Shown here: in pieces, positions 23,721-32,664 of the stretch
Layout: each line of letters starts with the position of its first letter
Numbering within the stretch: position 1 is the first letter of the stretch
Assembly: GCA_003246365.1 (NCBI GenBank)
Contig: QKAN01000231.1
Span: 1 to 44,815 of the forward strand
Length of the DNA: 44,815 nucleotides
Reading direction: 5' to 3'
DNA from: Clostridia bacterium
GTDB taxonomy: Bacteria > Bacillota > Clostridia > Christensenellales > CAG-138
Notes under the pieces: generated by a model
What the model was told of the DNA's origin: nothing
Seen by the model: the letters and a program-made list of their open reading frames with translations, nothing else
Databases searched by the model: none
Translations under genes and position numbers: made by a program

Positions 23721-24638
23721 AATTTCACGAACCGGTTCGATCCATACCTTCATGCGCCCGCCGCAGACCATGCCTTCTTCCTCCGCAACGTCGTTGGACA
23801 TGTCCAGCGTAACGAGTCGCGCTTTCCCTGTTCGCAATGTTTCCAACGCATGATTCAGAATTTCGTGTTCGCCGCAGCCGCCGCCAACGGTGCCGACGAT
23901 GCCGCCAAATGCGTTCACCGCCATCACAGCGCCGGTTGGCACAGGCGTAGACCCGTGTTTTTCCACAACGACAGCAAGCGCGCAGGGTTCTTTCTGCGAA
24001 AGCAGATAGGAAAGCAGTTCCTCCTCGTTTGAGGCGAGCGCAAGCCGCTCCGCTTCCCGCTCGTTGGTCGGGTTGCTACGCTGCTGGATCAGTTCCGCGA
24101 GGATGGAAATCGCGATCTCCTTTGGCGTATCCGCGCCGATGGGCAGACCGATGGGCGTATGCACACGGTCTATCTTTTCTCGGTCGTATCCTTCTTCTTC
24201 GAGCATTTTAAACAGTTCAATCGTGCGCCGCCGCGAGCCGATGAGCCCCAGATAGCGCGGCATCACGCCGGAAAACAGCTCTCTTAGGCAGGTTGCGTCA
24301 TAGCGGTGCCCGCGCGTGATGACGCACACAAAATCATAGCGCGTGACCGAAAGCGAATGAATCGCATTGACAAACGAATCGCAGATGACCTTGACGGCAT
24401 CCGGAAAACGGACGGCGTTTGCAAAGCTCGGTCTGTCGTCCACAACGACGACGTCAAACTCCAGATCGGAGGCATAGCGGCACAGCGGTTGGGAAACATG
24501 TCCCCCGCCGAGGAGAATCAACCGACGCGGCGGCAGAAAAACGCGCGTATAGGTTTTCTCCACGCCGTTCTCGTCCCGCGTGTTAACAATCAGCTCCGCG
24601 GGCATGCCGTCCTCCATTTTTAAATTGACAAACCGCAT
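23718..24638 (-). CDS. XdhC/CoxI-family protein with permuted domain order
   Basis: A 306-residue protein. A Rossmann domain comes first (LLGGGHVSQPL at about 42-52, VVDDRPSFAN, YLGLIGSRRR) and the XdhC/CoxI domain second (HGSTPVPTGAVMA, GTVGGGCGEHEI, EEEGMVCGG). Classical XdhC has the reverse order. XdhC proteins handle molybdenum cofactor (sulfuration/insertion) for xanthine dehydrogenase-type enzymes. No molybdenum hydroxylase is encoded in this window, so its client lies elsewhere. AGGAGG sits five bases before the ATG. I recall this swapped order in other anaerobic Firmicutes but cannot verify it here. Confidence 0.82.
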   Translation of the reverse strand: MRFVNLKMEDGMPAELIVNTRDENGVEKTYTRVFLPPRRLILLGGGHVSQPLCRYASDLEFDVVVVDDRPSFANAVRFPDAVKVICDSFVNAIHSLSVTRYDFVCVITRGHRYDATCLRELFSGVMPRYLGLIGSRRRTIELFKMLEEEGYDREKIDRVHTPIGLPIGADTPKEIAISILAELIQQRSNPTNEREAERLALASNEEELLSYLLSQKEPCALAVVVEKHGSTPVPTGAVMAVNAFGGIVGTVGGGCGEHEILNHALETLRTGKARLVTLDMSNDVAEEEGMVCGGRMKVWIEPVREI

Positions 24639-24707
24639 AACAACCTCCTGCCCCGCCTGTTTCTCCAGTAAAAAAATCTATTATTTTGTGTTTTGTAATG
24701 CCGAAAT

Positions 24708-24788
24708 TTTATTCCTGCACCTGTTTTAACAGAACTACACTGATATTTCCGCACGTTTGATACAGTAGGTTTATTCCTGCACCTGTTT
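24708..24788. repeat. 19-base direct repeat at the 3' end of tex
   Basis: TTTATTCCTGCACCTGTTT occurs at 24708-24726 and again at 24770-24788. The second copy is the end of the tex gene (last five codons and stop); the first lies 43 bases beyond it. It looks like a partial duplication of the gene end or a recombination scar. Confidence 0.8.
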
Positions 24789-26924
24789 CATAGAAAGCGA
24801 AATCCGCTTTTTCGCAACGTCTACGCCGAGCACAACCACCTTGACCACGTCTCCGATGGACACAACCTCGGACGGATGCTTGATGAAGCGGTTGACAATC
24901 TCGGAAATATGCACCAGTCCGTCCTGATGCACACCGATATCGACGAACGCGCCAAAATCGATGACGTTCCGAACGGTTCCCGTCAGAATCATGCCCGGCA
25001 CGATGTCCTCAATGTCCAGCACATCCGTGCGAAGCACCGGCTTGGGCAGTTCGTCGCGCGGGTCGCGTCCGGGTTTAACGAGTTCCTTTACCACGTCCCG
25101 CAGCGTCGGCAGGCCCACGCCGCATTCTGTCGCAAGCTTGCTTTCGCCATATTGCTTCGCGCGCTCCGGCAGGTCGGCAATCTTTCCCGCCGCAACATCC
25201 TTGAGTTGATAGCCCGTGAGACTCAACAGTTTTTCCGCAGCAGCATAGCTTTCCGGATGCACACCCGTGTTGTCGAACACAAGCTTGCTTTCCGGCACGC
25301 GCAGGAATCCGGCGCATTGCTCAAACGCCTTCGGTCCCATTTTCGGCACCTTCATGAGCTGCTTTCTGCCGGTAAACGCGCCGTTCTCTTCTCGGTATAC
25401 TACGATATTCTTCGCAAGCGATTCGTTTAACCCCGAAACCTGCTTCAGCAAAGACGGCGACGCGGTGTTCACATCCACGCCAACGGCGTTGACGCAATCT
25501 TCCACCACGCCTTCCAGCGTTTCGCTGAGCCGCTTTTGCGGCATATCGTGCTGATATTGTCCAACGCCGATGGCTTTGGGATCGATCTTGACGAGCTCGG
25601 CAAGAGGATCCTGCAGCCTGCGCGCAATGGAAACCGCCGAACGCAGGTTTACGTCGTACTGCGGAAACTCCTCCGCGGCAAGCTTGCTCGCGGAATAGAC
25701 GGACGCGCCGGCTTCGTTGACAATCATATAACTCACACCGTGATTGCGCGCAATGAGCTCTACCGTCATCTGCTCCGTCTCGCGCGAGGCGGTGCCGTTG
25801 CCGATTGCGATATGCTCTACCGTGTGTTTTTTGACCAGCGATTCGAGCTTTACGATGGCTTCTTCCTTCTGCCGTTCGCCAAAGGTCGGATAGACCACCG
25901 TAGTATCGAGCACTTTACCCGTGTCGCTGACGACGGCAACTTTGCAGCCGTTGCGGTATCCCGGATCGAGCCCCATTGTGACATGGCCTTTGACAGGCGG
26001 CTGCATCAACAGGGGTTTTAAGTTGATTGCAAAATTGTGGATCGCGCCTTCGTTTGCCAAATCGGTCAGCGCCGCGCGCGTTTCGCGCTCCACCGAAGGA
26101 TAGATCAAACGATCATAGGCGTCCTCTGCCGCGGCTTCAACCAGTTTTGTGGCGGAAGAACCTGCTTTGACAACGCTTCGCTTGACCGTGCCGAGCGCAA
26201 GCTCCCGATCCAGATCGAGGTTGACTTTCAGAAAACCCTCTTTTTCGCCGCGGTTGATCGCGAGAATCTGGTGGCTCTGCATTCTGCTCATCGGCTGGTC
26301 AAACTGATAATACAACCGATAAACGGAATCTTCTTCCTTCGCGGCAACGGAGCCGATCTTTGCGTTTTTCGCGATGACGTCGCGTAATTTCTGGCGGATG
26401 CCTGCGTCGTCCGACACAGTTTCCGCGATGATATCCGATGCGCCAGCAAGCGCCTCTTCAACCGTAAGAACCCCCTTTTCAGGGTCGATAAACGCCTCGG
26501 CCAATAGCTCCGGCGCGGGCAATTCCCTGCCCTGCGCAAATAGCCGGGTTGCCAGAGGTTCCAGTCCTTTTTCTTTTGCAATGGTTGCGCGTGTGCGGCG
26601 CTTTTGTTTATAGGGACGATACAAGTCTTCCAACACGGCGAGTGTTTTTGCCTCGTCAATCTGGCGGCCTAACTCGTCCGTCAGTTTATCCTGCGACGCG
26701 ATGGATTTTTTAATCTCCTCCCGCCGCTCGGCAAGATTGCGAAGATAGGTCAGCCTGTCCGCAAGATCGCGCAGCGTCGTGTCGTCCATTGTTCCGTGCG
26801 CTTCCTTGCGGTAACGCGCGATAAAGGGAATTGTGTACCCTTCGTCGATGAGATCGACAACGTTTTTTACATGCGTTTCGTTTTTGTTGAACTCGCGCGC
26901 GAGAATTTGAATTTGTGTTTCCAT
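24771..26924 (-). CDS. tex: Tex-family S1 RNA-binding protein
   Basis: A 717-residue transcription accessory protein of standard Tex length. It has an N-terminal helical region (NVVDLIDEGYTIPFIARYRKE), a YqgF/RNase H-like core (GLDPGYRNGCKVAVV), a helix-hairpin-helix region (VNTASPSLLKQVSGL) and a C-terminal S1 domain (GTVRNVIDFGAFVDIGVHQDGLVHIS). It binds nucleic acids and is thought to act in transcription and RNA metabolism in the cytoplasm. The start is ATG at 26922-26924, with AAGGAG five bases upstream; the longer open frame is not needed. The extreme C-terminus is duplicated in the downstream DNA. Confidence 0.95.
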   Translation of the reverse strand: METQIQILAREFNKNETHVKNVVDLIDEGYTIPFIARYRKEAHGTMDDTTLRDLADRLTYLRNLAERREEIKKSIASQDKLTDELGRQIDEAKTLAVLEDLYRPYKQKRRTRATIAKEKGLEPLATRLFAQGRELPAPELLAEAFIDPEKGVLTVEEALAGASDIIAETVSDDAGIRQKLRDVIAKNAKIGSVAAKEEDSVYRLYYQFDQPMSRMQSHQILAINRGEKEGFLKVNLDLDRELALGTVKRSVVKAGSSATKLVEAAAEDAYDRLIYPSVERETRAALTDLANEGAIHNFAINLKPLLMQPPVKGHVTMGLDPGYRNGCKVAVVSDTGKVLDTTVVYPTFGERQKEEAIVKLESLVKKHTVEHIAIGNGTASRETEQMTVELIARNHGVSYMIVNEAGASVYSASKLAAEEFPQYDVNLRSAVSIARRLQDPLAELVKIDPKAIGVGQYQHDMPQKRLSETLEGVVEDCVNAVGVDVNTASPSLLKQVSGLNESLAKNIVVYREENGAFTGRKQLMKVPKMGPKAFEQCAGFLRVPESKLVFDNTGVHPESYAAAEKLLSLTGYQLKDVAAGKIADLPERAKQYGESKLATECGVGLPTLRDVVKELVKPGRDPRDELPKPVLRTDVLDIEDIVPGMILTGTVRNVIDFGAFVDIGVHQDGLVHISEIVNRFIKHPSEVVSIGDVVKVVVLGVDVAKKRISLSMKQVQE

Positions 26925-27045
26925 GTCCGCTCCTTGTAATCGCGCAAGATTCCGCTTTCGGGTACCTGCGCTCCGCATTCTGCCGCCCGCATCTCAAAAA
27001 AGGGGCGTACGGCTATTTTACCATAAACCTGTTGCAGCGCGGTAT

Positions 27046-27076
27046 AAAAAACGCGCACCATTGCAGCCGGTGCGCG
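27046..27076 (-). terminator. Intrinsic terminator after the EAL gene
   Basis: On the minus strand CGCGCACC (27076-27069) pairs with GGTGCGCG (27059-27052), followed by TTTTTT (27051-27046). Confidence 0.9.
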
Positions 27077-27092
27077 CGAATGAATCCCTTTG

Positions 27093-28841
27093 TTATAATT
27101 CGCAGTATTTGGATTCGATATAACGCCGCAATTTACCAATCGGCATTGGTTTCGCCTCCAGATAGCCTTGTATCCGTTCGCAGCCGATAACGCGCGCAAA
27201 CGCCTGTTGCTCCTTGGTTTCAACGCCTTCGGCAACGATCTCCGCTTCCAGCAGATGTCCAAGTCGAACCATCATCTCCGTCAGCGCGCCTGCACGCGGA
27301 TCTTGTATAAATGATTTATCGATTTTCAATGTCGATATTTCCAAATCTTTCAGATGACCGAGCGAAGAATATCCGATGCCGAAATCATCCAGCGCGATAC
27401 GCAAACCATGTTTTCGCAATTCGTTGAGTTTCCCGATTGCATTCATCTCGCGTTTGAGCAGTACCGACTCTGTTACTTCCAGTTCCAGTTGCTCCGGTGG
27501 CAAGCCGGTCTCCTGCAAAATCGCAAACACCTGATCGATAAACCCATCCTCAAATAACTGGACGCCCGACACATTGACGGCTATGTAATAATCTGTGTGA
27601 CGATGTTCGTTGATCTGCCGCAATGTCTTGCAGGCGGTTCTGAGGACCCATGCGCCAATCGGCAAAATCTGTCGGCTCTCCTCTGCGACGCCGATAAATT
27701 CCATTGGTGAGGGATTCCCCAGTTCGGTATTATTCCAGCGCAGCAATGCCTCGAATCCGAGCAGACAACCGGTTTCCGTTTGAACCTGAGGCTGGAAATA
27801 TAGCTCAAATTCTTTGTTTTCCAGTGCATTCGGCAGCGCGTTTCGTATCATTGTCCGCCGTATGAGCTTGCTTGCGATTTGCTGGTTGAAGTATACGATT
27901 GGCGCGCCGCTCTCTTTTGCCTGATACAGCGCGAGATTCGCCTTCATGATCAACTCGTCGCGGTCTGTTCCGTCTTTCGGATAGCAGGCAACGCCGCCCG
28001 TCGCAGAAACAAAGAAGTAATTCCCGTCCACTTCCACAGGCGTTTGAATCGCTTTCTGCACACGCATAAGCGCTCGTTGGGTATGTTTTGTATCACACGA
28101 TGTGCTCAGCAAAAGTACAATATCCGTGCCCGTCATGCTAAACGCGCTGTCGCCATCCCGGCAGGTCGACTTTACCCGCTGGGCGATTGTTCTCATAATC
28201 CGGTCGCTGAGCACACTGCCGTATGACGCGAGAATTTCCGCAAGATTGTCCGGCGTAAAAATCGCAATTGGAAAATATCTGCCGCCTTCTCGGCTTAAAA
28301 TTCGGCTTTCAAACGCTTCCTCCATGCTTGAGCGATTTGGCAATCCGGTAATCGGTTCTTCGTGCGCTATGCGATAGTTCTCATCCTTTTGTGTTTTGAG
28401 TTCTTGCGTGATTTTAACCAAAGATTCCCGTTCGGCTATCGATTTGGTGATATCAAAGACGGTGATCGCAATATGATCCAATCTCGGCGAATAAACACGG
28501 ATTTCCAGCCATCTGTTTGTTGCACCGAAATACCCGGATATCCGTTCCGCAACCCCGGTTTTCGCTACGCGTCCAAATGTTTCAAACCAAAATGACTCAA
28601 TTTGTTGATAATTCCCCCTCGCGGTTTTGCCAATTATTTCCTCGCGCGTCTTGCCCGATTCTCTTTCATATGCCCGGTTGACCGACAGAAAAATACAATC
28701 TACAGGACGATCGTTTTCATCGTAAACCATGCGAAGATAGAGAAACGGACTGATCATGTTTTCATACAGCGACCAAAGTTCGTTTGTTGAAAGGCCCCTT
28801 CGCGTTGTTTTTCTCAGCACTGAAGTCCTTATTGTTTTCAC
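27093..28841 (-). CDS. PAS-GGDEF(degenerate)-EAL cyclic-di-GMP phosphodiesterase
   Basis: A 582-residue cytoplasmic signalling protein. A PAS-like sensor (about 25-130) is followed by a GGDEF domain whose active site has decayed to TGTDI (about 237-241), so it should not make c-di-GMP. The EAL domain looks intact: EALLRW (364-369), NVSGVQL, ELEVTES, DDFGIGYSSL (485-494), KIDKSF (506-511), AEGVET (537-542) and QGYLEAKP. It should therefore hydrolyse c-di-GMP, perhaps controlled by the PAS domain and GTP binding to the dead GGDEF domain. The start is GTG at 28841, with AGGAAAG upstream. The diguanylate cyclase gene lies just upstream on the same strand. Confidence 0.9.
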   Translation of the reverse strand: MKTIRTSVLRKTTRRGLSTNELWSLYENMISPFLYLRMVYDENDRPVDCIFLSVNRAYERESGKTREEIIGKTARGNYQQIESFWFETFGRVAKTGVAERISGYFGATNRWLEIRVYSPRLDHIAITVFDITKSIAERESLVKITQELKTQKDENYRIAHEEPITGLPNRSSMEEAFESRILSREGGRYFPIAIFTPDNLAEILASYGSVLSDRIMRTIAQRVKSTCRDGDSAFSMTGTDIVLLLSTSCDTKHTQRALMRVQKAIQTPVEVDGNYFFVSATGGVACYPKDGTDRDELIMKANLALYQAKESGAPIVYFNQQIASKLIRRTMIRNALPNALENKEFELYFQPQVQTETGCLLGFEALLRWNNTELGNPSPMEFIGVAEESRQILPIGAWVLRTACKTLRQINEHRHTDYYIAVNVSGVQLFEDGFIDQVFAILQETGLPPEQLELEVTESVLLKREMNAIGKLNELRKHGLRIALDDFGIGYSSLGHLKDLEISTLKIDKSFIQDPRAGALTEMMVRLGHLLEAEIVAEGVETKEQQAFARVIGCERIQGYLEAKPMPIGKLRRYIESKYCEL

Positions 28842-28892
28842 AGACTTTCCTGCCTTCCGACGGGTATCCTCCCGTCTTTGTGCTTTTGAAGC

Positions 28893-28907
28893 ATACTTCT
28901 GAAGTAT
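28893..28907. promoter_or_regulatory. Perfect 15-base palindrome between the c-di-GMP genes
   Basis: ATACTTCTGAAGTAT is palindromic around its central base, in the 106-base gap between the cyclase stop and the EAL start. It could be an operator for the EAL gene or an RNA hairpin; no T-run follows on the minus strand. Confidence 0.4.
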
Positions 28908-28947
28908 ATTTCACATTATTTAAACGTTCTCCGAAATGCCGATATAT

Positions 28948-30054
28948 CTATCGCTCGCAGTTTACGCGGTTGCGTCCGGCGCGTTTTGCAGAATACAATG
29001 CGCTGTCGGCGGCGCCGATCAATGCCTCGCGCGTCATGCCGTTGTCCGGCAGCGCAGCAACGCCGAACGAAAGCGTAACGCTCAACTTTTCGCCTTGCTC
29101 TTTTTCAAACAACATGATTTCAACTTCCTGCCGCAGCGTGTTCGCGCGGCGAAGGCCTTCCTCCAGCGTGCAATCCGGCAGGATCAGGAAAAATTCGTCT
29201 CCGCCGTACCGGCAGGCTACGTCCGACGCGCGAATATTGTTCATCAGATAGTCTGAAACCTTGATCAACGTTTTGTCTCCAACCACATGGCCGACGCTGT
29301 CGTTGATTCCCTTAAAGCAATCGATATCCGCCATGATGACGGAAAGCGGCTGCTGTTTTCGCACAGCGCGCTGAATTTCGCGGTCAAGCGTTTCCTCCAT
29401 GTATCTGCGGTTGAACAGCCCCGTTAGCGGATCTCGCACGGTCAGCTCCCGTAGTTGCGTTTCATCAATCATCAGTTGATTCCGCTGCTTTTCGATTTCT
29501 CTGAGTTGTCGATTGTTGGAGAAACCGTAGAGTACCCCAATCACAGCAGTGAACACAACAAACAGCACAAGGCTTGGCCAGTTGATCGTGCGCAGCGCCG
29601 GAGAGAGGAGAATTGCGGCGATGAGTCCCCCAAATTGAATTGTCGCAAGAATGATCGTAACCCGTTCGTTGAGCAGAATGGAGCAAAGCTGAATGGACAT
29701 TCCGACATAGATGAGAGGAACGAAATCTCCCGCGAGAACATTTGGATCCAGCAAAATTGAGAGCCAGGGACCGAATATCATGCAAGCTGCCGTAAACATC
29801 GTTGAAACCCGGTAACTTCCGTGCAGATTGAATGCAAGTCCGGCAGCAACAGAAAGGCCTAATCCACCAAGAAGCAGCAAATAGAAAGCAAGTCTTCCGC
29901 CGCGGTCAACAAACAGACAAACCCCCATCGTTATGGTAATCAGCACAAGATAGATCAACTGAAAAATCAACAAATTAACGGCGCTTCTTGCTTTATCGCT
30001 CGCATGCCGGTTCTGAAACGTTTGTAGAAAAAGTCTGATCTTGTCGAACTTCAT
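28948..30054 (-). CDS. Membrane diguanylate cyclase (GGDEF)
   Basis: A 368-residue protein. About six hydrophobic helices fill residues 27-178, followed by a short coiled linker and a GGDEF domain. The catalytic GGDEF is at 284-288 (RYGGDEFFLI). The inhibitory I-site RASD is at 275-278, exactly five residues before it. DPLTGLFNRRYMEE and DIDCFKGINDSVGH are canonical. It should make cyclic-di-GMP with product feedback inhibition; the membrane part may sense a signal. The start is taken as ATG at 30052-30054; an in-frame TTG lies six bases earlier. Neither has a strong ribosome site. The neighbouring EAL protein would oppose it. Confidence 0.9.
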   Translation of the reverse strand: MKFDKIRLFLQTFQNRHASDKARSAVNLLIFQLIYLVLITITMGVCLFVDRGGRLAFYLLLLGGLGLSVAAGLAFNLHGSYRVSTMFTAACMIFGPWLSILLDPNVLAGDFVPLIYVGMSIQLCSILLNERVTIILATIQFGGLIAAILLSPALRTINWPSLVLFVVFTAVIGVLYGFSNNRQLREIEKQRNQLMIDETQLRELTVRDPLTGLFNRRYMEETLDREIQRAVRKQQPLSVIMADIDCFKGINDSVGHVVGDKTLIKVSDYLMNNIRASDVACRYGGDEFFLILPDCTLEEGLRRANTLRQEVEIMLFEKEQGEKLSVTLSFGVAALPDNGMTREALIGAADSALYSAKRAGRNRVNCER

Positions 30055-30260
30055 GCGCAAGCACCCAACTTTCCATTATGCTGATCTTACTGATCTTTCA
30101 GTCGATCTCTTCTATTAATCGTCTTGAAAAACAGTGATTGATATTTGATTCGTACGAGTAATTTTATTTGAATGTTCGGCCAGATTGCTCTTTGCCGTAA
30201 TTTTTTGATGCAGAATTTATTACATGATTTTCATTTTGTTTCGTGTGTATAGATAAATAC

Positions 30261-30289
30261 ATTGTAATAGCGCGCATCGTGCCCGTCAA
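30261..30289 (-). promoter_or_regulatory. Promoter of the diguanylate cyclase gene
   Basis: On the minus strand TTGACG (30289-30284), 17 bases, TACAAT (30266-30261). This gives an unusually long leader of about 200 bases (30055-30254), in which I could not fit a GEMM (c-di-GMP) riboswitch or any other known RNA. Confidence 0.65.
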
Positions 30290-30321
30290 CTGGACAGAAC
30301 TTATAAACCAAGCGCAGAAAG

Positions 30322-32460
30322 TCACTCCCGAAGTGAAATTTTCGTCGAAATCAAGTCTTCGTCCTTCGAACTTCCGCCGACAAAAACCAAAAAATCACCC
30401 GGCTCAACAACCGTTTGCTCATCCGGCAGAACGATTGAAAAATCCTTGCGCGTAAGTTCGAAAGCAATCCGCCGCGTTTCGCCCGGCTGCAGCGCGATTT
30501 TTTGAAACGCGACTAGTCGCTTGACCGGGGTCAGTACACTGCTCACCAAATCGCGCAGATACACCTGTACCGTTTCGCTGCCGGCGCGTATTCCAAGATT
30601 TGTCATAGATACGCTCACATGAAGATTTTCTGCATCTGCTTGTAAATCCGAATAGGCAAATCGGGAATATCCCATTCCTTCTCCGAACGCAAACAGCGGC
30701 GTCTCCGGTAGATCAACATATTTCTCGCCGTGCCAACCCGGCAGATTGTTATAATACACGGGAATCTGTCCGCTATGCCGCGGAAAAGAAATCGGCAATT
30801 TTCCGGCGGGATTCAACGCGCCGAAAACCGCCTCCGCAACGGCCTGCCCGCCAAACATTCCGCCGTTGAACGCAACGATCAGCGCCGCGGACTCTTCCGC
30901 AACGCGGCAGATGCAGAGCGGCTTTGTTGAAATGAACACGGTCACAATCGGCTTGCCGAGTTCGCGCAACCGCAAAAACAGCTCTTCCTGTCTACCGGAG
31001 AGCGAAAGATCCGCACGGTCGCGATATTCGCCTGCCTGTTGCACCACGTCTCCGATTGCGAGCAGAATCACATCCGCGTTTTTCGCCGCATTCACCGCGG
31101 CGTCGAGATCGTCGCATTCCTCATGCATCACACCGCATCCGCGCGCGTAGCTCACGTCAACATCCCGCTCTTTTGCGAGCGTAAGAATTCCTTCGAGCAG
31201 CGTAACGTAAGGCCGCGCCGCCGTGTATTTCGGTTTGGGGTGCGGGTGTGTAAAATATGTCCAATCGCCATATTGCGCCCTGATATCATCCGCGTTCGGG
31301 CCGATAACGGCAACGCGACGCACCGAATTGCCGAGCGGCAGAACGCCGTCGTTTTTAAGCAGCGTAACGCTCTCGCGCGCGAGGCGCAGGGCGGACGCAA
31401 GATGCTCCGCGCAGCCGAGCTTTTCCTGCTCGCCGCGCTGCTCCGCCCGTTCAAACAAACCAAAGCGTATCTTGACGCGCAGGATGTTGCGCACCGCTTC
31501 GTCCAACACGCGCTCGTCGAGCTTGCCGTTTTTGACAAGCCGGATCGCGCTTTCGTAAAACGCGGTGGTTGTCATCATCATGTCGTTGCCCGCGCGCGCG
31601 GCAAGCAGCGACGCTTCGTCCAGATCGGTGGCAACGTGCTGCTTTTCTACAAGGCTGCGAACGTTGTCCCAGTCCGTTACAACGAATCCGTCGAATCCGA
31701 GTTCTTCTTTCAAAATCGTACGCAGAGACTTTTCACTCGCGGTAAACGGCGTGCCGTCGATCGAACCATACGCGGTCATCACCGTTGCTACGCCCGCCTC
31801 CACGGCGCGCGCGAACGGCGGAAGAAACACCTCCCGCAGCTTCCGGTAGGTCATCTCCGTGTCGCAGGAATCGCGTCCGCCAACGGCTTCACCATAGCCG
31901 ATATAGTGTTTTGCGCAGGCTAGGATATGTTCGCCGTCCGCCGGATCGTCTCCCTGATATCCGCGCACAATCGCATACCCGAGCTCCCCCGCGAGATATG
32001 GGTCCTCGCCAAACGTCTCGTTGACGCGACCCCAGCGCGTGTCCCTGCCAAGACACAGCACGGGCGAAAACGTCCAGTGTAGGCCGTCTGCCGCAACTTC
32101 CCGTGCGGTGACGCGACCCATCTCCTCTACTAGCGACGGATCCCAACTGCAAGCCGCCGCCAACTGCGAGGGGAAAATCGTCGCTTTCTGATTCAGGCCG
32201 TGTCCGTGAATCGCATCGATACCGAACAGCACAGGAATGCCGAGGCGCGTTTGCAGCGCTTCCTGCTGAATTTCCCGCGCGTCGTCACCCAATACATGAA
32301 GAAACGACCCCGCGCCGCGCCGCGCCCAAAGCAGCGCTTCCTCCCGCGTTACATACGCAACCGGTACCTGCACCATCTGCGCGGCTTTTTCTTCCAGCGT
32401 CATGCGCAAAAGAATCGCTTCTGCGCGTTCTTCCATTTCGGCACTCGTAAACTGTTTCAT
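30322..32460 (-). CDS. Glycoside hydrolase family 3 beta-glucosidase-type enzyme
   Basis: A 712-residue GH3 enzyme without a signal peptide, so cytoplasmic. The N-terminal barrel holds GRDTRWGRVNETFGEDPYL, CAKHYIGYGE (Lys-His at 184-185) and the nucleophile Asp263 in VVTDWDNV. The second alpha/beta domain (SVTLLKNDGVLPL, VAVIGPNADD) and a C-terminal fibronectin-III-like domain (VSMTNLGIRAGSETVQVYL) follow. The family cleaves beta-glucosides or beta-xylosides from imported oligosaccharides. The exact sugar is unknown, because no transporter or regulator adjoins it. The ATG follows CCGGAGATAAATC. It is divergent from the APH-like gene. Confidence 0.9.
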   Translation of the reverse strand: MKQFTSAEMEERAEAILLRMTLEEKAAQMVQVPVAYVTREEALLWARRGAGSFLHVLGDDAREIQQEALQTRLGIPVLFGIDAIHGHGLNQKATIFPSQLAAACSWDPSLVEEMGRVTAREVAADGLHWTFSPVLCLGRDTRWGRVNETFGEDPYLAGELGYAIVRGYQGDDPADGEHILACAKHYIGYGEAVGGRDSCDTEMTYRKLREVFLPPFARAVEAGVATVMTAYGSIDGTPFTASEKSLRTILKEELGFDGFVVTDWDNVRSLVEKQHVATDLDEASLLAARAGNDMMMTTTAFYESAIRLVKNGKLDERVLDEAVRNILRVKIRFGLFERAEQRGEQEKLGCAEHLASALRLARESVTLLKNDGVLPLGNSVRRVAVIGPNADDIRAQYGDWTYFTHPHPKPKYTAARPYVTLLEGILTLAKERDVDVSYARGCGVMHEECDDLDAAVNAAKNADVILLAIGDVVQQAGEYRDRADLSLSGRQEELFLRLRELGKPIVTVFISTKPLCICRVAEESAALIVAFNGGMFGGQAVAEAVFGALNPAGKLPISFPRHSGQIPVYYNNLPGWHGEKYVDLPETPLFAFGEGMGYSRFAYSDLQADAENLHVSVSMTNLGIRAGSETVQVYLRDLVSSVLTPVKRLVAFQKIALQPGETRRIAFELTRKDFSIVLPDEQTVVEPGDFLVFVGGSSKDEDLISTKISLRE

Positions 32461-32568
32461 ATGATTTATCTCCGGAAAATATTTTGTATGAAAAATGTTT
32501 TGATTCTAGTCGTGAATTGATGGTTAAGTGCAAATAAAATAGTCTGTCAATCGGCTTGCATCTTTGGT

Positions 32569-32574
32569 TATAAT
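32569..32574 (+). promoter_or_regulatory. -10 box of the APH-like gene
   Basis: TATAAT about 90 bases before the start codon, with no good -35 box at the right distance. Confidence 0.4.
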
Positions 32575-32664
32575 ATTATAGTCACACTCAATCCTATTTG
32601 ACAAAAGTTAATTACTGAATTGTATATCCCAGTTCCTGAATCTTTCGCGGGGGAATCTAAAAAA

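Noticed and set aside
30055-30260. c-di-GMP (GEMM) riboswitch in the cyclase leader
   Set aside because: The characteristic GGCAAACC and GACGCAAAG segments are absent; a single GGCAAAG is not enough.
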